Of a stretch of 33,778 nt of DNA, positions 24,181 to 32,711 are shown piece by piece. The translations under genes were made by a program, and so were the position numbers. Each line of letters starts with the position of its first letter. Position 1 is the first letter of the stretch. Below the pieces are notes generated by a model. The model worked only from the letters and a program-made list of their open reading frames with translations. It was not told the origin of the DNA and made no database searches. The DNA lies in the NCBI GenBank assembly GCA_900545755.1, contig URAG01000019.1:1-33778 (forward strand). The letters are read 5' to 3'. Source of the DNA: an uncultured Cloacibacillus sp. (GTDB lineage: Bacteria; Synergistota; Synergistia; Synergistales; Synergistaceae).

Positions 24181-25275
24181 ATGAGCTCGTATTTTGGCAA
24201 AAACATCCATATATCTATATTTGGGCAGTCTCACGCTGAATGCATAGGCGTGACGATTGACGGCCTGCCGGCGGGGGAAGCGGTCGACGAGGGAGCGCTG
24301 CGCGCTTTCATGCTGCGCCGCGCGCCAGGTCGCGCAGCAGAATCGACCGCGCGCCGCGAGGCCGACGAACCGCATATAATCTGCGGCCTCTACAACGGTT
24401 TTACATGCGGAGCACCGCTGACTGCGGTAATCAAAAACAGCGACACGCGTTCGAAAGACTACGACAGACTGCGCGACCTTCCGCGACCGGGACATGCCGA
24501 CCTCACTGCGGAAATCAAGTACCGCGGCTTTCAGGACGGACGCGGCGGTGGACATTTTTCTGGCCGCCTTACCGCGCCGCTCTGCATAGCGGGCGGAATA
24601 TGTGCGCAGATTCTCGCACGGCGCGGGATCGAGATAGGCGCCCACATACTTTCGATAGCCGGTATAAACGACGCGCCTTTCAACGCGCTAAGAGAGGCTA
24701 AAGAAACCCTTGACCACGTCAAGGCCGAGCCGTTTCCGGTACTCGACGAGGCTGCTGGGGAGAGGATGCGCGAGGCGATACTAGCGGCGAAGGCCGAGGG
24801 CGATTCCGTCGGCGGCGTTGTCGAGTGCATCGTGACGGGGATCCCGGCCGGAGTTGGCTCGCCGATGTTCGGCGGGCTGGAGAGCATGCTTTCAGCTGCG
24901 CTATTCGCGATTCCCGCTGTCAAAGGCGTCGAATTCGGATCTGGCTTCAGCGCGGCTCTCATGCGCGGCTCGGAGCACAACGACGAAATCGCTCTCGACG
25001 GCGGAAAAATCGTGACGCGAACGAACAACGCCGGCGGCATACTCGGAGGTATAAGCGACGGAATGCCGGTGATTTTCCGCGCCGCCTTCAAGCCCACACC
25101 CTCTATACTGAAACCGCAGCGTACGGTCTCGCTTTCGGCGATGAAGGAAGAAGAATTGCAGGTAACCGGACGGCATGACCCATGCGTAGTGCCAAGGGCT
25201 GTGCCGGTCGTCGAAGCTGCCGCCGCCATAGTGATTCTGGACGCTTTGCTGGAACGTAGCGCCGATAAAATATGA
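24181..25275 (+). CDS. aroC: AroC, chorismate synthase
   Basis: Flavin-dependent conversion of EPSP to chorismate. 364 residues. Signature stretches: GQSHAECIGVTIDGLPAG near the N-terminus, RPGHADLTAEIKYRGFQD followed by GRGGGHFSGR, GSEHNDE, TRTNNAGGILGGISDGM, and GRHDPCVVPRAVPVVEA. The start immediately follows the aroA TAA with no spacer. GAGGAAG at about 24169-24175 serves as ribosome site. Confidence 0.97.
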   Translation: MSSYFGKNIHISIFGQSHAECIGVTIDGLPAGEAVDEGALRAFMLRRAPGRAAESTARREADEPHIICGLYNGFTCGAPLTAVIKNSDTRSKDYDRLRDLPRPGHADLTAEIKYRGFQDGRGGGHFSGRLTAPLCIAGGICAQILARRGIEIGAHILSIAGINDAPFNALREAKETLDHVKAEPFPVLDEAAGERMREAILAAKAEGDSVGGVVECIVTGIPAGVGSPMFGGLESMLSAALFAIPAVKGVEFGSGFSAALMRGSEHNDEIALDGGKIVTRTNNAGGILGGISDGMPVIFRAAFKPTPSILKPQRTVSLSAMKEEELQVTGRHDPCVVPRAVPVVEAAAAIVILDALLERSADKI

Positions 25276-25308
25276 AATCTTACAAAATTTTTAAGGAGGA
25301 AATATAAA

Positions 25309-26460
25309 ATGTCCAAAAAACTTGAGGAACTGCGCGAAAAAATTGACAAAATTGACGAGAAGATCGTCAAGCTCTACCGCGAAAGGATGGAGGTGACGAA
25401 GGACGTCGCCGCCTATAAGAAGGACAACGGACTTCCCATCCTTGATGCCGGACGTGAGCGCGCCGTCCTCGCGAAGATAGGGCAGGAGGCCGGAGACGAC
25501 CTTGCGGATTATGCGCAGTCGGTATACCGCACAATTATGGCGACGACCCGCTCGTATCAGAATTTCTGCAACGGCGTTACGTCTGGAACGTACGACAGCA
25601 TACGCGCCACGCTAGACTCGACGCCGAAACTCTTCCCGCAGCGCCCGACAGTCGCCTGCCAGGGCATAGAGGGCGCCAATTCGCAGATAGCCTGCGACAG
25701 CCTGTTCAAAGCGCCCACCATACTTTACTTCAACACCTTCGAACATGTTTTTAAAGCCGTAGAAAGCGGCATGTGCCAGTACGGGATACTGCCCATAGAA
25801 AACAGCACAGCAGGTTCAGTCAACGCTATATACGACCTCATGACGCGCCACAACTTTTACATTGTGCGCGCGGTGCGTCTCAAAGTGACGCACAACTTGC
25901 TCGCCAAGCACGGCGTAAAACTTGAAGAAGTGCGGGAAATCCTCTCTCACGGCCAGGCGCTGAGCCAGTGCGCGAATTTCCTCGCTGGGCTCAAGAACGT
26001 CAAGGCCACTGTAGTTGAGAACACCGCCGTTGCGGCGCGCACCGTCGCTCAATCAGAGCGCGGAGACCTAGCTGCTCTCTCATCGCGCTTCTGCGCCGAG
26101 GAGTACGGCCTCAACGTGCTCAAAGCTAACGTCCAGGATCAGGACAACAATTACACGCGCTTCATCTGCATCTCCAAGAACCTCGAAGTCTATCCAGGCG
26201 CTGACCGCACGTCGCTGATGATGACGCTGCCGCACAAGCCCGGCTCGCTTTACAACGTTCTTTCAAAGTTCTATGCGCTCGGCATCAACCTCCGCAAACT
26301 TGAAAGCCGCCCGCTGCCGGATCGCGAATTTGAATTCATGTTCTACTTCGACCTCGAATGCTCCGTCTACGCGCCTGAGATGGAGAAGCTCTTCCGCGAC
26401 CTCGAGTCGGAGAGCGAGCACCTGCGCTACCTCGGAACATATAGCGAGGTCATCTGTTGA
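25309..26460 (+). CDS. pheA: PheA, chorismate mutase/prephenate dehydratase with ACT domain
   Basis: Bifunctional enzyme of the Phe branch, 383 residues. An AroQ-class chorismate mutase occupies residues 1 to about 85 (LREKIDKIDEKIVKLYRERM). Prephenate dehydratase occupies about 112-288 (ILPIENSTAGSV, SHGQALSQC, and the catalytic TRF at 283-285). A regulatory ACT domain runs from about 300 to the end with PGSLYNVL (311-318) and ESRP (332-335), the Phe-binding pair of motifs. A strong AAGGAGGA lies before ATG 25309 after a 33-base gap, the largest within this operon. Its mutase also supplies prephenate for the monofunctional TyrA. Confidence 0.97.
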   Translation: MSKKLEELREKIDKIDEKIVKLYRERMEVTKDVAAYKKDNGLPILDAGRERAVLAKIGQEAGDDLADYAQSVYRTIMATTRSYQNFCNGVTSGTYDSIRATLDSTPKLFPQRPTVACQGIEGANSQIACDSLFKAPTILYFNTFEHVFKAVESGMCQYGILPIENSTAGSVNAIYDLMTRHNFYIVRAVRLKVTHNLLAKHGVKLEEVREILSHGQALSQCANFLAGLKNVKATVVENTAVAARTVAQSERGDLAALSSRFCAEEYGLNVLKANVQDQDNNYTRFICISKNLEVYPGADRTSLMMTLPHKPGSLYNVLSKFYALGINLRKLESRPLPDREFEFMFYFDLECSVYAPEMEKLFRDLESESEHLRYLGTYSEVIC

Positions 26461-27689
26461 TGACCGAAGCCGGATACGGCCTTATAGGGGAAAAGCTGGG
26501 GCACAGCTTTTCCCCGTATATTCACGGTGAGCTGGGCGGCTACGACTACCGCCTTATTGAGCTCGAGCGCGGCGAGCTAGGACGCTTCCTCAGGCGAGGC
26601 GCGTTCCGCGGCCTCAATGTCACAGTCCCGTATAAAAAAGACGTCATTCCATACTGCGCGTGGCTGTCGCCAGAGGCGCTGCGTATCGGCAGCGTCAACA
26701 CAATAGTCAACGACGGCGGCCTGTTGCGCGGCTACAACACCGACTACTACGGATTCGTCTATATGCTTAAAAAGGCGGGAATAAAAGTACAAGGCAAGAA
26801 AACTCTCGTCTTGGGCAGCGGCGGAGCGTCGCTCACCGTACAGACGGCGCTGCGCGACCTCGGTGCAAAGGACGTGACAGTCATATCGCGCAGCGGACAG
26901 GACAACTACGGTAATCTCGAACGCCACGCGGACGCTCAGGTGATAGTGAACACGACGCCGGTCGGCATGTACCCGAACGTCGAAGCCGCGCCGCTCTCGC
27001 TTGACATATTCGCGCAATGCGAAGCCGTCGCAGACATCATCTATAACCCGTCGCGAACGAAGCTTCTGCTTGACGCAGAAACGCGCGGCATCCCCAGCGC
27101 GAACGGCCTACCGATGCTCGTAGCGCAGGCGAAAGCGGCGGCGGAGCTTTTCCTCGGACAAGATATCCCAGACGGACGAATCGACGAAATCACTTCCATT
27201 ATAGAGAAACGCACGAAAAACATCATTCTTATAGGGATGCCCGGCTGCGGCAAAACGACTGTTGGAAAGCTGCTCGCGCGCTGCCTCGGCAGGGAATTCG
27301 CCGACACAGACGAAATTATAGTACGCGAGGGTGGGCGTGCGATACCGGAGATATTTGCGGCGGACGGAGAAGCGGCCTTCCGTGGGCTTGAGCATTCGGT
27401 CATCGCGCGCGAGGCGAAGAGATCGTCGCTCGTCATAGCGACAGGCGGCGGCTCGGTGCTGCGAGAGGACAACCGCGAGGTGATGCGCATGAATTCGACC
27501 GTCGTCTACATCCGCCGCGATCTAGACAAACTTCCGTCGGCGGGGCGGCCTTTGTCTCTCGCCAATCCGCTCGAAGAGCTTTACCGCCGCCGCGCGCCGC
27601 TTTACGAAAAGCTCGCGGAACTCACCGTTGAGAACGGCTCGAGCGCGCGCGAGACGGCTGACGAAATAATAAGGAGGCTCGGATTATGA
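26460..27689 (+). CDS. aroE: AroE-AroK fusion: shikimate dehydrogenase plus shikimate kinase
   Basis: One 409-residue protein for two consecutive steps. Residues 1 to about 250 are shikimate dehydrogenase: LGHSFSPYIHGEL, FRGLNVTVPYKKDV, GYNTDYYGF, and NADP-site VLGSGGASLTVQ. From about 253 to the end is shikimate kinase: IILIGMPGCGKTTVGK (Walker A near 258-265), DTDEIIVREGGR, ATGGGSVLR and the lid region around SAGRPLSL. A TTG at 26457 is in frame, but ATG 26460, overlapping the pheA TGA, has GAGGT at 26446-26450 nine bases away. The stop overlaps aroQ (ATGA). Confidence 0.95.
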   Translation: MTEAGYGLIGEKLGHSFSPYIHGELGGYDYRLIELERGELGRFLRRGAFRGLNVTVPYKKDVIPYCAWLSPEALRIGSVNTIVNDGGLLRGYNTDYYGFVYMLKKAGIKVQGKKTLVLGSGGASLTVQTALRDLGAKDVTVISRSGQDNYGNLERHADAQVIVNTTPVGMYPNVEAAPLSLDIFAQCEAVADIIYNPSRTKLLLDAETRGIPSANGLPMLVAQAKAAAELFLGQDIPDGRIDEITSIIEKRTKNIILIGMPGCGKTTVGKLLARCLGREFADTDEIIVREGGRAIPEIFAADGEAAFRGLEHSVIAREAKRSSLVIATGGGSVLREDNREVMRMNSTVVYIRRDLDKLPSAGRPLSLANPLEELYRRRAPLYEKLAELTVENGSSARETADEIIRRLGL

Positions 27690-28132
27690 AAATACTCGTC
27701 ATCAACGGTCCGAACATCAACATGCTCGGCATAAGGGAGCCGGACATCTACGGGCGCAAAACCTTCGCCGACCTGGAAAACTTCATCCGCGAAAGCGCGC
27801 GCGAGTGTGGAGCGGAGGTCGAGCTCTTCCAGTCCAACCACGAAGGCGCGATAGTAGACAAAATACAGGCCGCATACGGCGCGCAGGACGGCATTGTGAT
27901 AAACCCCGCCGCATACACGCACACGAGCGTCGCGATTCTCGACGCGCTCAAGGCCGTCGCGCTCCCGGCCGTCGAGGTGCATATTTCCGACGTAGACGCG
28001 CGCGAGCAGTTCCGCCAGATATCGTACGCCGGCATGGCCTGCGAGAAAAAATTCAGCGGCATGGGCTTCGAAGGCTACCGCGCCGCGATAAAATATCTCG
28101 CGGAGAAGTACGGCGGCGGACGCAGAAGTTGA
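27686..28132 (+). CDS. aroQ: AroQ, type II 3-dehydroquinate dehydratase
   Basis: Dehydrates 3-dehydroquinate to 3-dehydroshikimate. 148 residues, the size of the dodecameric type II enzyme. NGPNINMLG at the N-terminus. The catalytic Tyr22, Asn73 and His99 correspond in spacing to Tyr24, Asn75 and His101 of the M. tuberculosis enzyme. Also QSNHEG, INPAAYTHTSVAILDAL and VEVHISD. Last gene of the aro operon. Its stop codon lies inside the -35 element of the rplU promoter. Confidence 0.97.
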   Translation: MKILVINGPNINMLGIREPDIYGRKTFADLENFIRESARECGAEVELFQSNHEGAIVDKIQAAYGAQDGIVINPAAYTHTSVAILDALKAVALPAVEVHISDVDAREQFRQISYAGMACEKKFSGMGFEGYRAAIKYLAEKYGGGRRS

Positions 28133-28157
28133 CAGACGGCGGCTTTATGCCTATAAT
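28129..28157 (+). promoter_or_regulatory. Consensus promoter of rplU-rpmA
   Basis: TTGACA (28129-28134), a 17-base spacer and TATAAT (28152-28157) form a perfect sigma70 consensus. The -35 overlaps the aroQ stop codon. The predicted start is near 28164, giving a 5' leader of about 77 bases before rplU. The leader has a small hairpin GGGCTT/AAGTCC (28185-28199) of unknown meaning. Confidence 0.85.
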
Positions 28158-28240
28158 TTTCTAGTTTTAGAATACGCTTGGTGCGGGCTTGAAAAGTCCA
28201 TCGGGCTGCCTGACACACAGCGGAGGAGGTAAACGAAAGA

Positions 28241-28552
28241 ATGTACGCAGTTATTGAGCAGGGCGGAAAGCAGTACAGAGTTTCCGAGGGCGACAAGTTC
28301 AAGGTTGAGAAAATCCACGCCGAGGACGGCTCGGTCGTAACCTTCGACAAGGTCATCCTTCTCGGCAAAGACGAAGGCGCGGTAATCGGCGCTCCCTACG
28401 TCGAGGGTGCTTCCGTCAGCGCGAAGATAGTCGAGAGCGGAAAGAACGACAAGGTCATCGTTTTCAAGTACCGCAGAAAGAAGAACTACCGCAAATTCCG
28501 CGGACACCGCCAGCAGTACACGCTCGTCCAGATCGAGTCCATCAACGGCTAG
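28241..28552 (+). CDS. rplU: Ribosomal protein bL21
   Basis: 103 residues, full length. MYAVIEQGGKQYRVSEGD and the basic C-terminal FKYRRKKNYRKFRGHRQ, which contacts 23S rRNA, are diagnostic. GGAGGAGG at 28222-28229 precedes ATG 28241. rpmA follows 26 bases after the stop, and no Prp protease gene lies between them. Confidence 0.98.
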   Translation: MYAVIEQGGKQYRVSEGDKFKVEKIHAEDGSVVTFDKVILLGKDEGAVIGAPYVEGASVSAKIVESGKNDKVIVFKYRRKKNYRKFRGHRQQYTLVQIESING

Positions 28553-28578
28553 TTTCTACGCAAAGGGGATAATGAATT

Positions 28579-28839
28579 ATGGCGCATAAAAAAGGACAGG
28601 GAAGTTCAACCAACGGCCGCGACAGTCAGCCTAAGTACCTCGGCATCAAGCGCGGCGACGGCTCGTTTGTAAACGCCGGTACGATAATCCTGCGTCAGAG
28701 AGGCACGAAGTACCATCCCGGAGAGAACACCGGCCTCGGACGCGACTTTACGATATTTGCGCTCGTGCCCGGCAAAGTCCGTTTCCAGACGAAGGCTGAC
28801 CGCAAGTACGTAACGATCGAGCAGCAGGAAACGCTCTAA
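28579..28839 (+). CDS. rpmA: Ribosomal protein bL27
   Basis: 86 residues. The N-terminus [16 protein letters not shown] reaches towards the peptidyl-transferase centre in bL27. [20 protein letters not shown] is the family signature. It lacks the extra N-terminal stretch that the Prp protease removes in many Firmicutes, in keeping with the missing prp gene. It is followed by an intrinsic terminator. Confidence 0.98.
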   Translation: MAHKKGQGSSTNGRDSQPKYLGIKRGDGSFVNAGTIILRQRGTKYHPGENTGLGRDFTIFALVPGKVRFQTKADRKYVTIEQQETL

Positions 28840-28864
28840 TATATCTACCGATTGATTTTGTCAT

Positions 28865-28894
28865 GGGGGCCCTTGCTGGAGCAGGCCCCCTTTT
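28865..28894 (+). terminator. Intrinsic terminator between rpmA and obg
   Basis: GGGGGCC (28865-28871) pairs with GGCCCCC (28884-28890), with an inner TGCT/AGCA stem, followed by TTTT. It lies only 24 bases before the obg start codon, and no convincing promoter fits between, so obg may depend on read-through or on an overlapping promoter. Confidence 0.8.
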
Positions 28895-28917
28895 CTGGTA
28901 TTTTAAGAGGTGAACAG

Positions 28918-30306
28918 ATGAAATTCGTTGACTCTCTGATAATGTCCGTAAAAGCCGGACGCGGCGGCAACGGCTGTATGAGCTTCCTGCGCGAACGCTT
29001 CAAGCCCAACGGCGGCCCCGACGGCGGCAACGGCGGACGCGGGGGCAGCGTTATATTCGAAGCTACGCCTAACCTTCAGACGCTCGCCGACCTTGAGTAT
29101 ATGCACCATATCAAGGGCGAGAACGGCGACCACGGAAAGGGCGCGGCACGGAATGGGCGCGCGGGCGAGGATAAGATAATCTACGTACCGTGCGGTACGC
29201 TCATCTACGACGCGGAGACCGGCGAAGGCTGCGCCGACCTCGTAGAACCGCACGACCGCTTCGTCGCGGCGCGCGGCGGCAGGGGCGGGCGCGGCAACCG
29301 CTATTTTGCGAGTTCGTCGAGAAAAGCGCCGCGCTTCTGCGAGCAGGGGGAACTCGGCGAAGAGGTCAAAATACGCCTTGAACTGCGGCTGATTGCCGAC
29401 GTAGGCCTCGTAGGACTGCCCAACGTAGGCAAATCGAGCATTCTCGCCGCTATTTCCAACGCGCAGCCGAAGATTGCGAACTATCCCTTCACTACGCTAT
29501 CACCGAACCTCGGCGTAATAAACACTGGCGACGAGAGGATAGTTATCGCCGACATCCCCGGCCTCATCGAAGGCGCGCACGAGAACAAAGGGCTCGGCCT
29601 CGAATTCCTGCGCCACGTCGACAGGACGCGGCTGCTGATACACGTGCTGAGCCTGGAGAGCGGCGACTTCGACACGATTGTCGAAGATTTTGAGGTTGTG
29701 CGCGGCGAGATGAAGAAATACGATCCGGCGCTTGACGAACGTCCGTTCTTCGTCGCGGGGAACAAGCTCGATGAAGTGCCGGAGGAGTTCGTGCCGGAGC
29801 TGACCACGCAGCTTTCCGAGTATTTCGCAAAAAAGGGAATATCCTTCATGACGCTGAGCGCGTTCACTGAGGATGGAATCCCAGAACTGGTAAAGAGGAT
29901 TACTAAATTTACCGCAGACCATCCGAGACCGGAGAGCAGCGTAAGGCTCTATGCGCTTGATGAACAGCCCCTCGAAAAGATGCCTAATCGCAAACGCATG
30001 AAAATACAGATAATCTCCATGCACGGAGGCGGCTACCGCGTGTTGCACTACAGGCTCGAAAAGGCCGTCGAACGCTACGATTTCAGCCAGGAGGAAAACG
30101 TCGCGCGCTTCACGAAGCTGCTTCGCCGCTACAAGGTGGAGGAGCTGCTCGAAGCGGCGGGCGCACAGCCAGGCGATCTCGTGAGCATCGGCTACAAGGA
30201 TTTCAACTTCTATCCCGACTATTATCCAGAAGAAACCTACGACGAGAAGCCGCAGGCGGAGGCTACTGAATTCGACGACTGCGGCGGCGAGGACGACGAT
30301 GAATAA
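28918..30306 (+). CDS. obg: Obg/CgtA GTPase
   Basis: Essential GTPase of late 50S ribosome assembly and stress control. 462 residues. The N-terminal Gly-rich Obg fold covers about 1-158 (VKAGRGGNGCMSFLRE, GGPDGGNGGRGG). The G domain shows GLPNVGKSS (166-174), DIPGLIEGAHENKGLG and NKLDE. A C-terminal OCT-type domain (about 335-430) is followed by a very acidic tail. The open frame reaches back to 28852 across the terminator. ATG 28918 with AGAGGTG (28906-28912) gives the standard N-terminus MKFVDSL. The end overlaps nadD by 8 bases. Confidence 0.96.
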   Translation: MKFVDSLIMSVKAGRGGNGCMSFLRERFKPNGGPDGGNGGRGGSVIFEATPNLQTLADLEYMHHIKGENGDHGKGAARNGRAGEDKIIYVPCGTLIYDAETGEGCADLVEPHDRFVAARGGRGGRGNRYFASSSRKAPRFCEQGELGEEVKIRLELRLIADVGLVGLPNVGKSSILAAISNAQPKIANYPFTTLSPNLGVINTGDERIVIADIPGLIEGAHENKGLGLEFLRHVDRTRLLIHVLSLESGDFDTIVEDFEVVRGEMKKYDPALDERPFFVAGNKLDEVPEEFVPELTTQLSEYFAKKGISFMTLSAFTEDGIPELVKRITKFTADHPRPESSVRLYALDEQPLEKMPNRKRMKIQIISMHGGGYRVLHYRLEKAVERYDFSQEENVARFTKLLRRYKVEELLEAAGAQPGDLVSIGYKDFNFYPDYYPEETYDEKPQAEATEFDDCGGEDDDE

Positions 30307-30940
30307 CGGCGCTGCGGACAACTCCGACGGAAGAAAGATAGGCATAATGGGCGGGACATTCGACCCGATCCATTACGGCCATCTTCTAGCAGCGGACGAG
30401 GCGCACGCCGCATTCGGGCTGTCCGAGGTCGTATTTATACCTGCGGGCCATCCGCCGCACAAGGCTGACAAAAAGTTGACCGCGCCCGAAGACCGCTACA
30501 TAATGACAGAGCTTGCGACGGTTGGCTGCCCCTATTTCAGCGTTTTGCGCGTCGAGATAGACCGGCAGGGCGTCAGCTACACGATAGACACGCTCCGCGC
30601 GCTGCGGGCGATGCCGGAATATGCAGGCGCTCATTTTTATTTCATAACAGGGCTTGACGCTGTGCTCGACATAGTGTCGTGGAAAAACCCCGAAGAGATA
30701 ATGACGATGTGCCAGTTCGTCGCCGTCAGCCGCTATGGCTACACCCATAAGAAAATGGAAGAGCTTCCTGACAGGCTAAGAAAAAAGATAATACCGCTGG
30801 AAATCCCCCTGCTCGCCATCTCGAGCACCGAGCTCAGGGAGCGAGTGAGGACCGGCAGGAGCATACGATTCATGGTGCCGCCGGCGGTGGAGCAGTTCAT
30901 AAGAAAAAAATCACTGTACCGCAACCACACGGAGGAATAA
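30299..30940 (+). CDS. nadD: NadD, nicotinate-mononucleotide adenylyltransferase
   Basis: Forms deamido-NAD from NaMN and ATP. 213 residues. Nucleotidyltransferase motif GGTFDPIHYGH (18-28), PAGHPPHK, and the C-terminal ISSTELRERVR that closes over ATP. ATG 30299 overlaps the obg end. A later ATG (30347, at GIMGGTF) is less likely because it would remove the first beta strand. Next to obg and rsfS, as in many bacteria. Confidence 0.96.
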   Translation: MNNGAADNSDGRKIGIMGGTFDPIHYGHLLAADEAHAAFGLSEVVFIPAGHPPHKADKKLTAPEDRYIMTELATVGCPYFSVLRVEIDRQGVSYTIDTLRALRAMPEYAGAHFYFITGLDAVLDIVSWKNPEEIMTMCQFVAVSRYGYTHKKMEELPDRLRKKIIPLEIPLLAISSTELRERVRTGRSIRFMVPPAVEQFIRKKSLYRNHTEE

Positions 30941-30943
30941 GTC

Positions 30944-32308
30944 TTGAGGCGTTCGACAGTAAAAACAATAATACTCGCCGTTATGCTAGGATTCGTAGCG
31001 GCGGCGGCCGGAGTAGGGGTGCGCCTCTACACGGCATGGAACTCAAAGGGCGAGACGCTGATAGACGCGGCCAAAAAGTCTGCGGAAAACAGCGCCTCCT
31101 ATGACGCGCTCGAAAGCCAGGGCAAATTCAACATACTGCTCATGGGCGAAGACAACGTCGAAGGCTCGAGACGTTCCGATACGATATTGTTCATAACGGT
31201 AGATATAGACGACAAGAATATACGCATACTCTCGCTGCCGCGCGACACGCGCGTCATGATACCTGGCCACGGCACGCAGAAACTCAACCACGCATTTGCC
31301 TATGGGGGCCAGGATCTAATGCGCGCGACGGTCTCCAACTATCTCGGCGAGCCGATACTGTACTACGTGATAGTGGACTATGACAGTTTCCCTGCTTTCG
31401 TCGATATGCTCGGCGGAGTCGAGATAGACGTGCCGAAACGCATGCGCTACGTCGACCGCGCCGGAGGGCTAGACATCAATATACAGCCCGGCTTACAAAC
31501 GCTTGACGGAAAAACTGCCCTGCACTTTGTGCGTTTCCGCAAGGATGCGCTTGGCGATATTGGGCGAATACAGCGCCAACAGCAGTTTCTCAAGGCAATG
31601 CTCAAAAAAGCCTATGACCCGCGCGTGATAATCCGCCTGCCTGAGCTTGCGGCGCAGGCGATGAAGATATTCAGGACGGATATGTCCACCTCTTTCGCGC
31701 TACAGCTCGCTGGGTTCATACAGAACGAAGTCGGGCGTGAAAATATGCTCTTTTCGACACTGCGAGGAACGCCGGCTACGATTGACGGACTCAGCTACTG
31801 GATGGGCGACGTGCGCGACGCGAAACGCTTCCTCAACGCGCCTCTTGCAGAGCTTAACGGAGAACAGACGGAGTCTGTGCCTCATGACGCTGATTCGGCA
31901 GCCGAATCGCAGGGAGGGGAGAAGAAGGCCGCTGAAAACAAAATCACAGCTGCACAACTCGCGGAGCTTGTGAAGTCAATGCCGGAATCGATAGCGGTGT
32001 TGAACGGGACCGGTAAAAGCGGAGTCGCTGGGGAGATATCGACACGCCTACAGAAAATCGGCGTCGACGTTGTGCATACAGGCAACGCAAAACACTTCGA
32101 CTACCGTTACAGCAATATAGTCTATCCATCCGACGCTCCGGCAAGCGTCAAAGAGACAGCGAAGACGCTTGGCAAACTTCTCGATATCCCGGAAGGGCTC
32201 GTCAGGCCAGGACAGCAGGCCTTCTACGCCTCGCTTGTCGCCGGGCACGACTACAACCGGCTTGTAGCGCTGCTCGACGAACTTGTAAAAATAAGCGGAG
32301 AACACTAA
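30944..32308 (+). CDS. LCP (LytR-CpsA-Psr) family protein with LytR_C domain
   Basis: 454 residues. A short basic N-terminus and one transmembrane anchor (about 8-28) are followed by an extracytoplasmic LCP domain (about 60-270) with the conserved GEDN...RSDT (77-80), SLPRDTRV (97-104), KLNHAFAYGG and GGVEIDVP, and HFVRFRKDALGDIGRIQRQQ. An acidic linker leads to a LytR_C-type domain (about 345-450: IAVLNGTGKSGVAGEISTRL). LCP enzymes transfer polyprenyl-linked glycopolymers to cell-wall acceptors; the acceptor here is unknown. The start is TTG 30944 with GGAGG (30931-30935) 8 bases upstream. Confidence 0.93.
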   Translation: MRRSTVKTIILAVMLGFVAAAAGVGVRLYTAWNSKGETLIDAAKKSAENSASYDALESQGKFNILLMGEDNVEGSRRSDTILFITVDIDDKNIRILSLPRDTRVMIPGHGTQKLNHAFAYGGQDLMRATVSNYLGEPILYYVIVDYDSFPAFVDMLGGVEIDVPKRMRYVDRAGGLDINIQPGLQTLDGKTALHFVRFRKDALGDIGRIQRQQQFLKAMLKKAYDPRVIIRLPELAAQAMKIFRTDMSTSFALQLAGFIQNEVGRENMLFSTLRGTPATIDGLSYWMGDVRDAKRFLNAPLAELNGEQTESVPHDADSAAESQGGEKKAAENKITAAQLAELVKSMPESIAVLNGTGKSGVAGEISTRLQKIGVDVVHTGNAKHFDYRYSNIVYPSDAPASVKETAKTLGKLLDIPEGLVRPGQQAFYASLVAGHDYNRLVALLDELVKISGEH

Positions 32309-32346
32309 GTATAATCTAACGACCGAAAAAGGAGATGGAGCCAGGA

Positions 32347-32709
32347 ATGGCGGAAAAGAAAGATTTTTGCGCACCGTATAGGAAGCTTATAGACGCGCTG
32401 ATCGACAAGCACGCACTTGAAGTGACCGCACATAACCTCAGCGAGGTCTCGGGCTTCGCAGATGTCTTCATTGTGGCTATAGCGCGCTCCGAGCTCCATG
32501 GCAGAACGCTCAAGGACACCGCGATGGACGTGCTCGACGAAATGGGCTTCTCATACAGGATAGAGGGGGAGGCCAGCACGAAATGGACGCTGCTCGACGC
32601 TGGCAATCTAATCGTGAACATACTGAGCCGCGAAGGACGCGACTTCTACCGTCTCGACTCGCTTTGGGGCGACGCTCCTACCGAAAAATTCTACGACGAG
32701 GATGAATAA
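32347..32709 (+). CDS. rsfS: RsfS, ribosomal silencing factor
   Basis: Binds uL14 and blocks subunit joining when nutrients are scarce. About 120 residues. ADVFIVAIARSELHGRTLKD and WTLLDAGNLIVNILSREGRDFYRLDSLWGDAP match the family. ATG 32335 is in frame but directly abuts AAAGGAG. ATG 32347 has GGAG (32337-32340) six bases away and is preferred. It sits in the usual neighbourhood (obg, nadD, LCP, rsfS). Confidence 0.94.
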   Translation: MAEKKDFCAPYRKLIDALIDKHALEVTAHNLSEVSGFADVFIVAIARSELHGRTLKDTAMDVLDEMGFSYRIEGEASTKWTLLDAGNLIVNILSREGRDFYRLDSLWGDAPTEKFYDEDE

Positions 32710-32711
32710 TC

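Noticed and set aside
24531..25370. Antisense 279-codon frame over aroC and the start of pheA
   Set aside because: Low-complexity Ser/Pro-rich product spanning the 3' part of one well-supported gene and the start of the next.
28852..28917. N-terminal extension of Obg
   Set aside because: The extra 22 residues are encoded by the terminator hairpin. The family N-terminus begins at ATG 28918.
32310..32315. TATAAT just after the LCP gene as a promoter for rsfS
   Set aside because: No -35 element at an acceptable spacing (the nearest, TTGTAA, is 20 bases away). Probably chance in an A+T-rich junction.
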